A stretch of DNA of 64,000 bases from Nocardioides renjunii. GTDB taxonomy: Bacteria > Actinomycetota > Actinomycetes > Propionibacteriales > Nocardioidaceae. A program made the position numbers and the translations under genes. Location of the stretch: positions 1,488,001-1,552,000 of the forward strand of contig NZ_CP141058.1 of NCBI RefSeq assembly GCF_034661175.1. Reading direction: 5' to 3'. Below the pieces are notes generated by a model. It was given only the letters and a program-made list of their open reading frames with translations, was not told the origin of the DNA and searched no databases. Below are positions 38,953 through 49,800 of the stretch, one piece after another; within the stretch, counting starts at the first letter, position 1; the number at the start of each line of letters is the position of its first letter.

Positions 38953-39705
38953 GTGAGCGAGCGGTTCTACGCGGACGGGAGGCGGTACGACCGGCTGTTC
39001 CCCGGCGGGGAGCAGGCCGTCGCGTTCTACCGGGCCGAGGCCGACCGCCAGGGCGGGTCCGTGCTCGAGCTCGGGTCGGGCACCGGGCACAAGCTGGTCC
39101 CGATCGCCTCCGACGGGCACCCGTGCACGGGTCTCGAGCTCTCGCCCGGGATGCTCGCCGAGGCCCGGCGGAAGGCGGACGACCGCGGCGTGGGGGTGAC
39201 GTGGGTGCAGGGCGACATGCGCTCGTTCGACCTGGGCCGGACGTACGACCTGGTGATGATCGCCGCCAACTCGTTGCTCCACCTGCACGAGGCGGCGGAC
39301 GTGGTCGCCTGCTTCCGAACGGTCCGGAGGCACCTCGCGCCCGGCGGGCGGCTGGTCCTCGACGTGTTCAACCCGAGCGTGGAGGTGCTCGCCCGGGCCG
39401 ACGGCGTACGACGCCGGCGCGACGCGTTGTCGTTCGCCGATCCGGACCTTGGCGTCGTGCACGTCGACGTGGCGGAGACGTACGACGCCGCCGCCCAGGT
39501 GACCCGCGGGACCTGGTCCTTCTCGACCGATGCCGAGGCCGACGTGGTGGTCGCGCCGCTCGAGTTGAGGAGCATCTTCCCCCAGGAGCTGCCGCTGCTG
39601 CTCTCGCTGGGTGGTCTCCGGCTCGTCGAGCGCTACGGCGACTGGTCCCGGGCGCCGTTCACCGGCGAGTCCCCGTTGCAGCTGTGCATCTGCGAGGCGG
39701 ACTGA
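38953..39705 (+). CDS. Class I SAM-dependent methyltransferase
   Basis: 250 residues. SVLELGSGTGHKLVPIASDG (about 37-56) is motif I, CTGLELSPGMLAEAR motif II, YDLVMIAANSLLHLHEAADV motif IV. GTG at 38953 with GGAGGA nine bases upstream, a clear Shine-Dalgarno start. Not closely like the other methyltransferase at 30254. Substrate unknown. Confidence 0.85.
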   Translation: MSERFYADGRRYDRLFPGGEQAVAFYRAEADRQGGSVLELGSGTGHKLVPIASDGHPCTGLELSPGMLAEARRKADDRGVGVTWVQGDMRSFDLGRTYDLVMIAANSLLHLHEAADVVACFRTVRRHLAPGGRLVLDVFNPSVEVLARADGVRRRRDALSFADPDLGVVHVDVAETYDAAAQVTRGTWSFSTDAEADVVVAPLELRSIFPQELPLLLSLGGLRLVERYGDWSRAPFTGESPLQLCICEAD

Positions 39706-39741
39706 ACCGGGCGGGCCGGAGACCGGTCCGGCCCGTGCAGG

Positions 39742-40407
39742 TCAGACCGACACGGCGATCGCCGTGACGGCGACGCCCGCGAGGAAGAAGCCGGCGGCGC
39801 GCCACCGGCTCGGCGGGATGACGGCGCTGGTGCCGAAGCGGTCGTGCAGCCGGCGCAGGGCGCCCATCACGCGCTCGCCCCGGCTGAGCCCGAGCGCGAG
39901 GAGGACGAGGCAGGGCAGGCAGTAGACGAGCGCGTACAGGGCGAGCACGACGACGGCGGTGGGCGTCGCGACGCCCGCGGCGAGGAGCCGCTCGATCGCG
40001 ATGAAGTAGGGGAAGGCGTTGGGGAGGTCGGCCCCGGTCATCACCACGCCCAGCCCGGCCGCGGTGAGGGGCGTGAACCAGGCCGGCAGGCCGACGGCGG
40101 AGCGCCGGCGGGCGCGGAGCGACCTCACGGACGACACGAACAGCACCACCGCAGCGAGCCCGAAGGCACCGCGGCGCAACCAGGTCAGTGCGCCGGAGAT
40201 GGACGACGCGGCTGCCTCGGCGCCGACGTAGAGCGCCAGGCCGAGGAGGAACACGGTGGCGAAGGCCCCGATCACGAACCCGAGCGCCTCCGCGAGCGGC
40301 CGTCGACGGGAGCCGAGCAGGATCAGGGTGATGGCCACCAACGTGGCGGGGTTCAACGAGTCCAGCGCGGCCAGGCCGGCGATGCTGCCGGCGAGCTGCC
40401 AGGTCAT
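39742..40407 (-). CDS. GAP-family (LysE-superfamily-like) membrane transporter
   Basis: 221 residues with six probable helices (about 5-30, 38-62, 75-92, 105-130, 145-170, 195-218). GLAALDSLNPATLVAITLILLG is the N-terminal motif of GAP/Sap family proteins (PF11139), which in mycobacteria address glycolipids to the surface. Encoded immediately after, and overlapping by four bases, a TetR repressor, so it is probably an inducible exporter. Substrate unknown. Confidence 0.78.
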   Translation of the reverse strand: MTWQLAGSIAGLAALDSLNPATLVAITLILLGSRRRPLAEALGFVIGAFATVFLLGLALYVGAEAAASSISGALTWLRRGAFGLAAVVLFVSSVRSLRARRRSAVGLPAWFTPLTAAGLGVVMTGADLPNAFPYFIAIERLLAAGVATPTAVVVLALYALVYCLPCLVLLALGLSRGERVMGALRRLHDRFGTSAVIPPSRWRAAGFFLAGVAVTAIAVSV

Positions 40408-40919
40408 CCGCGTGGCCCGGCGCCGGTGTGGAGGTGGGCGACGAGGCGCTCGACCCGTTCGGCGCTCGGCGCCGCCCCGGTCACCAGTGCCTCGCCGAAG
40501 AGGCCGTCGCCGACGAGCCGGACGACCTCGGCGCGCACGGGGTCGCCGAGCTCGTCGGCGATCAGCGCCTCCCACCGCGCGGCGGCCCGTGCCACCTCGG
40601 GCGGCAGCTCGCTGTCGTGCCCGCGCGACCCGGCCGCCAGGACGACGAGGGCGGCTCGGTCGCCGTCGTCGGGGGAGGAGAGGCGGAGGTACGTCGCGGT
40701 CGGCGACCCGTTCGCGGCGGCCTCCGTCATCGCGGCGTCGACCCTCGCGACGGCCCGCAGCAGCACGGCGGCGTCGAGCGCTGCCCGCGAGGGGAAGTAG
40801 TGCAGGACTCCCTGCTTGGTCAGCCCGACGGCCCCGGCGATCGCCAGGATGCTAGGCACCTTGCCCGTCGCCGTCGTCAGGTCCTGCATCGCGTCGAGGA
40901 TGCGCTCACGTTGATCCAT
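40404..40919 (-). CDS. TetR-family repressor
   Basis: 171 residues. The N-terminal helix-turn-helix includes VPSILAIAGAVGLTKQGVLHYF near 21-42, typical of TetR proteins. The C-terminal domain is short. ATG start; four-base overlap with the downstream exporter gene. The inverted repeat CCTACCT-N6-AGGTAGG just upstream is the likely operator, giving autoregulation of the pair. Confidence 0.88.
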   Translation of the reverse strand: MDQRERILDAMQDLTTATGKVPSILAIAGAVGLTKQGVLHYFPSRAALDAAVLLRAVARVDAAMTEAAANGSPTATYLRLSSPDDGDRAALVVLAAGSRGHDSELPPEVARAAARWEALIADELGDPVRAEVVRLVGDGLFGEALVTGAAPSAERVERLVAHLHTGAGPRG

Positions 40920-40927
40920 GCGACCAG

Positions 40928-40947
40928 CCTACCTGACGGTAGGTAGG
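40928..40947 (-). promoter_or_regulatory. Inverted repeat CCTACCT-N6-AGGTAGG (TetR operator candidate)
   Basis: Exact 7-base arms at 40928-40934 and 40941-40947; an alternative pairing CCTACC-TGAC-GGTAGG overlaps it. Starts nine bases upstream of the TetR start codon, where bound repressor would cover the promoter. Confidence 0.7.
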
Positions 40948-40975
40948 TGACGGGTCGACGCTGGGCGGGCGTCGG

Positions 40976-41407
40976 TCAGGGCGCGAAGACCTTGACCTTG
41001 CCGCCCGGCAGCTGTGCGGCGAGTGCGGCGGCCGTCTCGGGCAGGTTGTCGAGGACCAGGATCATCACGCCCTTGGACCAGATGGTGTGGAAGGTCACCC
41101 CGGTCTCTGTCGCCACCTTCTCGGTCGCCGCGGCCGCCTTGGCCTGCAGCTTCTTGCTCGGGTAGGTGGTGATGATGGCGGCGTCGGTGGTGAGCTGCTG
41201 GACGCCCTTCTTGGACTTCACCGCGCCGGCGGGCGTGAGGCCGAGCTTGTTGGCGATCGGCTTGGGGCTCTCGCCGTAGTAGGGCGCGCCGATGGCGGCT
41301 GCGCGGGCGACGGCGGCGGTCTCGGGTGCGGCCGTCGAGCTCGCCGGCACGAGGAGGGCCGTCATCGGCAGGGCGACGGCGGCGAGCAGGGTGGCGATGC
41401 GATGCAT
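40976..41407 (-). CDS. Secreted protein of unknown function
   Basis: 143 residues. Sec signal peptide [27 protein letters not shown] with a probable AxA cleavage near 27. The mature part is lysine/alanine-rich with no cysteines and no known domain ([39 protein letters not shown]). ATG at 41407. Divergent from uppS by 108 bases. Confidence 0.7.
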   Translation of the reverse strand: MHRIATLLAAVALPMTALLVPASSTAAPETAAVARAAAIGAPYYGESPKPIANKLGLTPAGAVKSKKGVQQLTTDAAIITTYPSKKLQAKAAAATEKVATETGVTFHTIWSKGVMILVLDNLPETAAALAAQLPGGKVKVFAP

Positions 41408-41515
41408 GGGTGTGTGTACCTCTCGGGGACGCGGATGTCGCAGGTCCACCTACCCCGGCGCGCCACGGCCAAACGGTCGGCGCCTGTCCGTCGCGCCACA
41501 CCTAGGCTGTCCGTC

Positions 41516-42292
41516 GTGAAGCGCGCCGTCCGACCACCGACGCCCCACCCCAGCGGGGCCACCCCTCCCCAGGTGCCGCGCGACCTCGTCCCCGGTCACG
41601 TCGCCATCATCATGGACGGCAACGGCCGGTGGGCCAAGGGCCGCGGGCTGCCGCGCACCAAGGGGCACGAGCAGGGAGAGCACACCCTGTTCGACGTGGT
41701 CGAGGGCGCCATCGAGATCGGCGTCAAGGCGATCTCGGCCTACGCCTTCTCCACCGAGAACTGGTCGCGCTCGCCCGACGAGGTGCGCTTCCTCATGGGC
41801 TTCAACCGCGACGTCATCCGCCGCCGCCGCGACGAGATGCACGAGCTCGGCGTACGCGTGCGCTGGGCCGGCCGCTCGCCACGACTGTGGAGGTCGGTGA
41901 TCAAGGAGCTGCAGGTCGCGGAGGAGATGACGCGCGACAACGACGTGCTCACGCTGACCATGTGCGTCAACTACGGCGGCCGGGCCGAGCTCGCCGACGC
42001 CGCGAAGGCGATCGGGCGCGAGGTCGCTGCGGGGCGGCTCGACCCCGAGCGGATCGACGAGCGCACCTTCGCCCGGCACCTCTACGTCCCCGAGCTGCCC
42101 GACGCCGACCTCGTCTGGCGCACGTCGGGGGAGCAGCGGCTCTCCAACTACATGCTGTGGCAGGCGGCCTACAGCGAGATGGTGTTCACCGACGTGCTGT
42201 GGCCCGACGTGGACCGCCGCCACCTGTGGGCGGCGATCGAGACGTACGCCCGGCGCGACCGGCGCTACGGCGGCGCGCTCCCCAACGAGTGA
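41516..42292 (+). CDS. uppS: Isoprenyl transferase (Z-polyprenyl diphosphate synthase)
   Basis: 258 residues. [20 protein letters not shown] near 27-46 holds the catalytic aspartate, with [12 protein letters not shown] and [20 protein letters not shown] later. It adds isoprene units in the cis configuration to make the lipid carrier for cell-wall precursors; mycobacterial relatives make decaprenyl diphosphate. GTG at 41516 with TAGGCT seven bases upstream. Convergent with zur. Confidence 0.97.
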   Translation: MKRAVRPPTPHPSGATPPQVPRDLVPGHVAIIMDGNGRWAKGRGLPRTKGHEQGEHTLFDVVEGAIEIGVKAISAYAFSTENWSRSPDEVRFLMGFNRDVIRRRRDEMHELGVRVRWAGRSPRLWRSVIKELQVAEEMTRDNDVLTLTMCVNYGGRAELADAAKAIGREVAAGRLDPERIDERTFARHLYVPELPDADLVWRTSGEQRLSNYMLWQAAYSEMVFTDVLWPDVDRRHLWAAIETYARRDRRYGGALPNE

Positions 42293-42299
42293 GAAGAGC

Positions 42300-42326
42300 G
42301 CCTGCCGCTCACGACGGGCGGCAGGC
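42300..42326. terminator. Stem-loop between convergent uppS and zur
   Basis: Exact 8-base arms GCCTGCCG (42300-42307) and CGGCAGGC (42319-42326), 11-base loop; overlaps the zur stop. Plausible bidirectional terminator; no U tract. Confidence 0.55.
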
Positions 42327-42722
42327 CGGGCAGGTCCCGAAGATCTCCAGGGTGTGGCTGATGTCGGCGAAGCCGTGCTCGTCGGCGATCGCGTTGGTCC
42401 AGCGCTCCACCGCGGGCCCCTCCACCTCGACCGTCCTCCCGCAGGAGCGGCACACCAGGTGGTGGTGGTGCGTGTCGGAGCAGCTGCGCCAGATGGCCTC
42501 GCCGTCCTCGTTGCGCAGCATGTCGACCTCGCCCACCTCGGCGAGCGCGGAGAGGGTCCGGTAGACGGTCGCGAGGCCGACCGACTCACCCTGCTGCGAG
42601 ATCCGGTCGTGGATCTCCTGCGCGCTGCGGAAGTCGTCGAGGCCGGCCAGGGCGGCCGCGACCGCGCGGCGCTGCCGGGTGGGACGGACGGCGGGGCGCG
42701 CCTGCGGGTCAGTGCTCGTCAT
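42309..42722 (-). CDS. zur: Zinc uptake regulator Zur (Fur family)
   Basis: 137 residues. Winged helix SAQEIHDRISQQGESVGLATVYRTLSALAE (about 33-62). Zinc-binding THHHHLVCRSCG with the second cysteine pair CPAC at the C-terminus. Role assigned from its place as the last gene of znuA-znuC-znuB and the Zur boxes upstream of znuA. With zinc it represses uptake. Overlaps znuB by 14 bases. Confidence 0.93.
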   Translation of the reverse strand: MTSTDPQARPAVRPTRQRRAVAAALAGLDDFRSAQEIHDRISQQGESVGLATVYRTLSALAEVGEVDMLRNEDGEAIWRSCSDTHHHHLVCRSCGRTVEVEGPAVERWTNAIADEHGFADISHTLEIFGTCPACRPS

Positions 42723-43709
42723 AGTGCTCTCCGTGCATGGCGTGGCGGTGCCCGTCGTGGACGTAGTCGACGTGGTCGCCGTGCGGGACGGCCGGGTGGC
42801 CGCAGTCCGCGCCGTGGTCGTGGGGGTGCTGGTCGGTCGAGCGGTGCGGGGTCGCGGTGACCTCGGGGAACGGGGCCATCAGGCGGCTGCGCCGGCGCAG
42901 CCACACGCCGAGGGGCCACGTGGCGGTGAACATCGCCAGCGCGAGCAGCACGATCGTCGGCCCGGGGGCCACCGAGATGCGGAACGACAGGCCGGCGCTC
43001 AGCAGGAGCCCACCGACCGACGCCACGCACCCCACGACCATCGCGCCGAGCAGCGTCGCGCGGAAGGAGCGGGCGAGCTGCTGGGAGGTCGCGACGGGCA
43101 CCACCATCAGCGCCGAGACGAGCAGGAGCCCGACGGTGCGCATCGCCACGGTGATGCTGACCGCGGCCAGCACCGCGATGAGCAGGTTGTAGCCGCGCAC
43201 CCGCAGCCCGGCGACCTGGGCGAAGTCCTGGTCGCTCGCCACGGCGAAGAGCTGGGGCGAGAGGCCGAGCGTGACGACGAGGACGACGGTCGTGAGCGCG
43301 GCGGTGAACCACACGTCCGAGGCGGAGATGGCGTTGAGGGAGCCGAACAGGTAGGCCTGCAGCGTGGCGGCTCCCTGACCGGCGATGCCCGTGATCAGCA
43401 CGCCGCCGGCGAGGCCGCCGTAGAAGAGCAGGGCAAGGGCGACGTCGCCGTTGGTGTGGCCGCGCTCGCGGATGAGCTCCATCAGCACCGCGCCGAGCAC
43501 CGCGACGACCACGGCCGTCCACGTGGGGGAGGCGCCGGTCAGCAGGCCCAGGGCCACGCCGGTCACGGCGACGTGGCCGATCCCGTCGCCCAGCAGTGCG
43601 AGCCGGCGCTGCACCAGGAAGGTGCCGATCGCGGGGGCGGCGAGGCCGGTGAGCAGCGCGGCGACGAGCGCGCGCTGCATGAAGCCGAGGGAGAACAGGT
43701 CGAGGAAGC

Positions 43710-43713
<4 letters not shown>
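42709..43713 (-). CDS. znuB: Zinc ABC transporter permease ZnuB
   Basis: 334 residues, ABC-3 family, about eight transmembrane helices ending near 275. QRRLALLGDGIGHVAVTGVALGLL (about 36-59) and the permease helices of manganese/zinc systems are clear. The last 45 residues are a histidine/aspartate-rich tail (HPHDHGADCGHPAVPHGDHV), probably a cytoplasmic metal buffer. ATG overlaps the znuC stop by four bases. Confidence 0.95.
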
Positions 43714-44539
<826 letters not shown>

Positions 44540-44543
<4 letters not shown>

Positions 44544-45529
44544 GAGCAGCCGTTCGCCTGCTGCAGGGCGGTCAGGTTCGCGCGCATGAGGGAAAGGTAG
44601 TCCTCCTCGGCCGTGTCGTCCGAGAGCCCTTCGATGGGGTCGAGCACGGCCGTGGTCACGCCGAGGTCGTCGGCCAGCGTCTCGGCCATCTTCGGGCTGA
44701 CCAGCCGCTCGGAGAAGACCGTGGTCACGCCGTCGGCCTCGATGACCTCCTGGAGGTGTCCCAGGTCGGCAGCGGTCGGCTCGGCGTCGGGCGACAGGCC
44801 CGCGATGGGCTCGAAGTCCAGCCCGTAGCGCTCGAGGTAGGCGAACGCCTGGTGGCTGACCACGGTCGTGGTGCGCTCGCAGGAGGCGAGCCCGTCGGTG
44901 AAGTCCTGGTCGAGCTGCTCCAGCTCGGTGCGCAGCTCCGCCGCGTTGTCGGCGTACGTCTGCGCGGCGTCGGGGTCGACCTCGGCCAGCTCGTCGGCGA
45001 CGGCGTCAGCGAAGTCGGCCACCCGGACCGGGTCCAGCCAGAAGTGCGGGTCGCTGTCGCCGTGGTCGTGGTCCTCGCCCTCGGTGGACTCCTCGTGCTC
45101 GGCGTGCTCCTCCTCGGTCTCGCCCTCGTGACCCTCCTCGCCCTCCTCGTGGGCGTGCTCGTCCTCGCTGGCCGGCAGCAGGTCCACCACGGCCGCGGCG
45201 TCGACGACGGGGGCGTCGGTGTTCTCGGCTGCGGCGTCGACGGCCGGCTGGAAGCCCTTCTCCAGGACGACGAGGTCGGCGCTCTCGAGCGCGGCGGTCT
45301 GGGCGATGTCGAGGTCGAGGTCGTGCGGCTCCTGGCCCGGCTGGGTGAGGTTCTCGACGCTCCAGCCGTCGCCCGCCACCCGCTCGGTCACCCATGCCAG
45401 CGGGTAGAACGACGCGACGGCCTGGCGACCACTCCCGGCCTGGGCGTCGTCCGACTGACCACATCCGGCAAGGAGGACGGTGGCGGCCAGGAGGCTGGTG
45501 AGGGAGAGCGAGCGGGTGGTGAGCGACAT
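44540..45529 (-). CDS. znuA: Zinc ABC transporter substrate-binding lipoprotein ZnuA
   Basis: 329 residues. Lipobox LLAGC with Cys23. [16 protein letters not shown] starts the cluster A-I domain. Between the two lobes lies an Asp/Glu/His-rich loop of about 45 residues ([20 protein letters not shown], then [10 protein letters not shown]), the hallmark of zinc rather than manganese binding. The ATG at 45529 was chosen because TTGACA and GAGAAT sit at promoter spacing just upstream, giving a leaderless start. A GTG at 45544 would lie in the Zur box. Confidence 0.94.
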
Positions 45530-45543
45530 GAGAACGATTCTCA
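45529..45543 (-). promoter_or_regulatory. Zur box 1, TGAGAACGATTCTCA
   Basis: Fits the actinobacterial Zur pattern TGANAANNNTTNTCA exactly. It covers the probable -10 (GAGAAT on the minus strand) and reaches the znuA start codon. Confidence 0.88.
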
Positions 45544-45550
45544 CCGCGAT

Positions 45551-45565
45551 TGAGAACCGTTGTCA
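45551..45565 (-). promoter_or_regulatory. Zur box 2, TGAGAACCGTTGTCA
   Basis: Second exact match to TGANAANNNTTNTCA, centred 22 bases from box 1 (two helical turns). It covers the probable -35 TTGACA (minus strand, 45566-45561). It also lies just upstream of the divergent gene at 45602. Confidence 0.85.
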
Positions 45566-45601
45566 AATCGGGTTGTCGGCCCCCACGCATAGGCTGGGCC
45601 C

Positions 45602-45931
45602 GTGCTCGTCGTCACCCGCCTCCGTACGCCCGGTCCCGACGGCACCGCCGAGGAGGAGCTGCGTCGCGGTCTGCTGCACGCGCTGGGCATCCTCGCCGCC
45701 AAGCCCGGCTACGTCGGCGGCGAGGTCGGGCGCAACGTGGACGACCCTTCGCTGTGGGTGCTGACCACCCGCTGGGAGAACGTCGGCTCCTACCGGCGGG
45801 CTCTCGGGTCCTACGAGGGCAAGATGCACATCCAGCCGCTGATGGTGCACGCGGTCGACGAGCCCAGCGCCTACGAGGTGGTGGAGGAGGGGACCGACCT
45901 CAATGAGGTCCGTCCGCGATCGATAGGGTGA
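45602..45931 (+). CDS. Antibiotic-biosynthesis-monooxygenase (ABM) domain protein
   Basis: 109 residues of the ferredoxin-like ABM/DUF family: MLVVTRLRTPGPDG..., PGYVGGEVGRNVDDPSLWVLTTRWENVGSYRRAL (positions about 35-68). Usually a small dimeric enzyme or heme/quinol-modifying protein; no catalytic residue can be assigned. GTG with TAGGCT six bases upstream. Divergent from znuA, so the shared Zur boxes may affect it too. glyS follows 54 bases later. Confidence 0.8.
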   Translation: MLVVTRLRTPGPDGTAEEELRRGLLHALGILAAKPGYVGGEVGRNVDDPSLWVLTTRWENVGSYRRALGSYEGKMHIQPLMVHAVDEPSAYEVVEEGTDLNEVRPRSIG

Positions 45932-45985
45932 GCGCTCGCCCGCACGAGCCGGCAGCCAGCCGGCCCGACCCGAAGGAACCCCACC

Positions 45986-47386
<1,401 letters not shown>

Positions 47387-47392
47387 GTTGTG

Positions 47393-47428
47393 GGCGCTCG
47401 CTCGTCGGTCCAGACGACGTCGAGCGCC
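47393..47428 (+). terminator. Stem-loop after glyS
   Basis: Exact 7-base arms GGCGCTC (47393-47399) and GAGCGCC (47422-47428), with inner GTCG/CGAC pairing able to extend the stem. Lies seven bases after the glyS stop; no U tract. Confidence 0.55.
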
Positions 47429-47485
47429 GAGCCTGAGACATCCGGCTGATTTGGGCCGCGGGCGGCGTGGTTCGACAATGGGACC

Positions 47486-48628
47486 ATGACCGCCGCCGTG
47501 CCCGACTCGCTGGCCCTGGGGTCGTTGCGCGTCGGTACGCCGGTCGTGCTCGCGCCGATGGCCGGGATCACCAACGCCGCCTACCGCCGTCTCTGCGCCG
47601 AGCAGGGCGCAGGCCTCTACGTCAGCGAGATGATCACGAGCCGCGGGCTGGTCGAGGGCGACGAGGTGACCCGCAAGATGCTCGTCTTCGACGAGCTCGA
47701 GTCCGTCCGCTCCGTCCAGCTCTACGGCACCGACCCGGTCTACATCGGCAAGGCCGTCGAGATCCTCTGCGCCGACCACGGCGTGGCCCACGTCGACCTC
47801 AACTTCGGCTGCCCGGTCCCCAAGATCACCCGCAAGGGCGGCGGGGGAGCGCTGCCCTGGAAGCGCGATCTCCTCGGCGAGATCCTCACCGCCGCGGTCG
47901 CCGCAGCGGCGCCGTACGACGTCCCGGTGACCATGAAGACCCGCAAGGGCCTCGACGAGGACCACCTCACCTACCTCGACGCCGGCCGGATCGCCCAGGA
48001 GACCGGAGTCGCCGCGATCGCCCTGCACGGGCGGACCGTGCAGCAGGCCTACTCCGGCCGGGCCGACTGGGACGCCATCGCCGCGCTCGTCGAGCACGTC
48101 GACATCCCGGTCCTCGGCAACGGCGACATCTGGGAGGCCGCCGACGCGCTGCGCATGGTCGAGCAGACGGGCGCTGCCGGCGTCGTCGTCGGACGCGGGT
48201 GCCTGGGCCGGCCGTGGCTGTTCCGCGACCTCGCCGCGGCCTTCCACGGCGAGGACGTCGCCACCCTGCCCACCCTCGGCGAGGTGCGCACGATGATGCG
48301 GCGCCACGCGGAGCTGCTCTGCGAGCACATGGGGGAGGAGCGCGGCTGCAAGGAGTTCCGCAAGCACGTCACCTGGTATTTGAAGGGCTTCAAGGCCGGC
48401 GGAGAGCTGCGCCACCAGCTGGCCCTCGTCGACTCGCTGGCCTCGCTCGACCGGCTGCTCGAGGGACTCGATCCCGCCGAGCCGTTCCCCACGCACGAGC
48501 TCGGCACACCGCGCGGGCGGCAGGGGGCGCCTCGCTCGAAGGTCGTGCTGCCCGACGGGTGGCTCGACGACACCGACGGCCGCGGCACCTACGTGCGCGA
48601 GGACGCCGTCGAGACCACCGGCGGCTGA
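47486..48628 (+). CDS. dusB: tRNA-dihydrouridine synthase (DusB type)
   Basis: 380 residues. FMN TIM barrel with APMAGITNAAYRRLCAEQGA (23-42) and the catalytic cysteine Cys109 in NFGCPVPKITRKGGGGAL. KTRKGLDE and GNGDIW are later flavin contacts; VGRGCLGRPWLFRDL ends the barrel. It reduces uridines in tRNA D-loops. ATG with GACAAT six bases upstream. The genomic slot after glyS is the usual actinobacterial one. Confidence 0.96.
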   Translation: MTAAVPDSLALGSLRVGTPVVLAPMAGITNAAYRRLCAEQGAGLYVSEMITSRGLVEGDEVTRKMLVFDELESVRSVQLYGTDPVYIGKAVEILCADHGVAHVDLNFGCPVPKITRKGGGGALPWKRDLLGEILTAAVAAAAPYDVPVTMKTRKGLDEDHLTYLDAGRIAQETGVAAIALHGRTVQQAYSGRADWDAIAALVEHVDIPVLGNGDIWEAADALRMVEQTGAAGVVVGRGCLGRPWLFRDLAAAFHGEDVATLPTLGEVRTMMRRHAELLCEHMGEERGCKEFRKHVTWYLKGFKAGGELRHQLALVDSLASLDRLLEGLDPAEPFPTHELGTPRGRQGAPRSKVVLPDGWLDDTDGRGTYVREDAVETTGG

Positions 48629-48812
48629 CCCGTCCCCGTGGATTACTGCGGGGTGAGCCGGAACACGCGCATTTTTACGTGGGGAGATTGGGACAGGCCG
48701 AGATTCCTGTGCTCTACTCGATGATCGCGTCGACGTGGGCACGAGGTTCCCCTGCAGTCCGACCTCGTGGTTCGACGCCGTCCCCCGTCAGCAAGTGCAA
48801 AGGATCAGCGCT
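48629..48812 (+). promoter_or_regulatory. Hairpin-rich leader before a secreted cell-wall-type gene
   Basis: 184 bases with several possible stems: CCCCG/CGGGG near 48634-48653, CACG/CGTG around a T-rich loop near 48664-48681, ACAGG/CCTGT near 48693-48710, and CACGAGGT (48740-48747) with ACCTCGTG (48762-48769), the last exact over eight pairs. The T5 run and AT content differ from flanking coding DNA. It does not fit the ydaO/c-di-AMP riboswitch core as I know it. Ribosome-binding site AAAGGA ends the region. Confidence 0.5.
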
Positions 48813-49760
48813 GTGGCTCAGCATCGCCACAAGCGGGAAACCCCTGCTACCCCCCGTTCGTCCCGGATCCCCCGATCCGTCCTGGTGTCCGCACCGCTGG
48901 CCGTCGTGGCGACGATGTCGGCCGTCACGATGGGCGTGCTCGCCGCAGCACCGGCCACCTCCGACGACGCCGACCTCCTCGCCTCCGCCACCAGCAGCGA
49001 GTCGACCGACAGCCGGACCGGTGCCGGCAGCCAGTCGATCCTGCGGTCGACGACCCTGAGCCGCCGCGGTGACGCCGTGGTGTCCCGGTCGCAGATCCGC
49101 ACGGCCGCCAAGGCCGAGGCGGCTGCCCGCCGCGAGATCGACGTGGACCTGAAGGCGCGTCGCCTCGCCGCGAAGGTCGACGACAAGGTGTGGACCACCG
49201 AGGTCCTCAACCTGTGGGACGGCCCGAGCGAGAAGGCCGAGAAGCTGGGCGTCGTCGAGGCGCTCCGACAGGTCGCGGTCACCGGTCGCCGCCAGCTCGG
49301 ACGCGTCCAGATCGTGATCGACGGGCAGTCCCGCTGGGTCACGGCCGACTACCTGAGCCAGGACAAGCCGAAGCCCGAGAAGGTCGCGAAGGTCGCCTCG
49401 GGCCCCGCTCTGGGCGGCACCTGCGCCAACGGGTCGTCCATCGACGCCGGTCGTGCCTCGCTCTACGAGATCCACGACGTCGTGTGCTCCAACTGGCCCG
49501 AGATCACCTCCTACGGCACGTGGCGCAGCGACGGCGAGCACGGCCAGGGCCGCGCGATCGACATCATGGTCAGCGGGGACACCGGCTGGGCCATCGCGGA
49601 GTTCCTCCGCGCCAACTACGCCGCGCTCGGCATCGAGTACATCATCTACTCCCAGCAGATGTGGTCGGTCGAGCGCTCCGGCGAGGGCTGGCGCGGCATG
49701 TCCGACCGCGGCTCGGTCACCGCCAACCACTACGACCACGTGCACGTCACCGTCTACTGA
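48813..49760 (+). CDS. Secreted protein with ARB_07466-like C-terminal domain
   Basis: 315 residues. Uncleaved or Sec-type N-terminal helix at about 20-45 (VLVSAPLAVVATMSAVTMGVL), a Ser-rich region to 75, and an SH3-like middle (TTEVLNLWDGPSEKAEKLGVVE). The C-terminal domain has GRAIDIMVSGDTGWAIAEFL and ends NHYDHVHVTVY. The HxxxxxD / DHVHV metal pattern resembles LAS/D,D-peptidase-like folds, and many homologues are peptidoglycan-associated. GTG at 48813 with AAAGGA eight bases upstream. Cell-wall remodelling is the likely role. Confidence 0.78.
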   Translation: MAQHRHKRETPATPRSSRIPRSVLVSAPLAVVATMSAVTMGVLAAAPATSDDADLLASATSSESTDSRTGAGSQSILRSTTLSRRGDAVVSRSQIRTAAKAEAAARREIDVDLKARRLAAKVDDKVWTTEVLNLWDGPSEKAEKLGVVEALRQVAVTGRRQLGRVQIVIDGQSRWVTADYLSQDKPKPEKVAKVASGPALGGTCANGSSIDAGRASLYEIHDVVCSNWPEITSYGTWRSDGEHGQGRAIDIMVSGDTGWAIAEFLRANYAALGIEYIIYSQQMWSVERSGEGWRGMSDRGSVTANHYDHVHVTVY

Positions 49761-49771
49761 CGCGCCGCCAC

Positions 49772-49791
49772 CGGCCGGGCACGACCGGCCG
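49772..49791. terminator. Stem-loop between convergent genes
   Basis: Exact arms CGGCCGG (49772-49778) and CCGGCCG (49785-49791), six-base loop, in the 40-base gap between the secreted protein and DUF5994 genes. Confidence 0.55.
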
Positions 49792-49800
49792 TGAGGCCGC

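Noticed and set aside
45932-45985. T-box upstream of glyS
   Set aside because: Only 54 bases separate the genes; no T-box core motif or specifier loop.
48629-48812. ydaO/c-di-AMP riboswitch
   Set aside because: A GGGGTGA and a CCGTCAGC are present but not in the right order or spacing with the other conserved blocks. Kept only as an unnamed structured leader.
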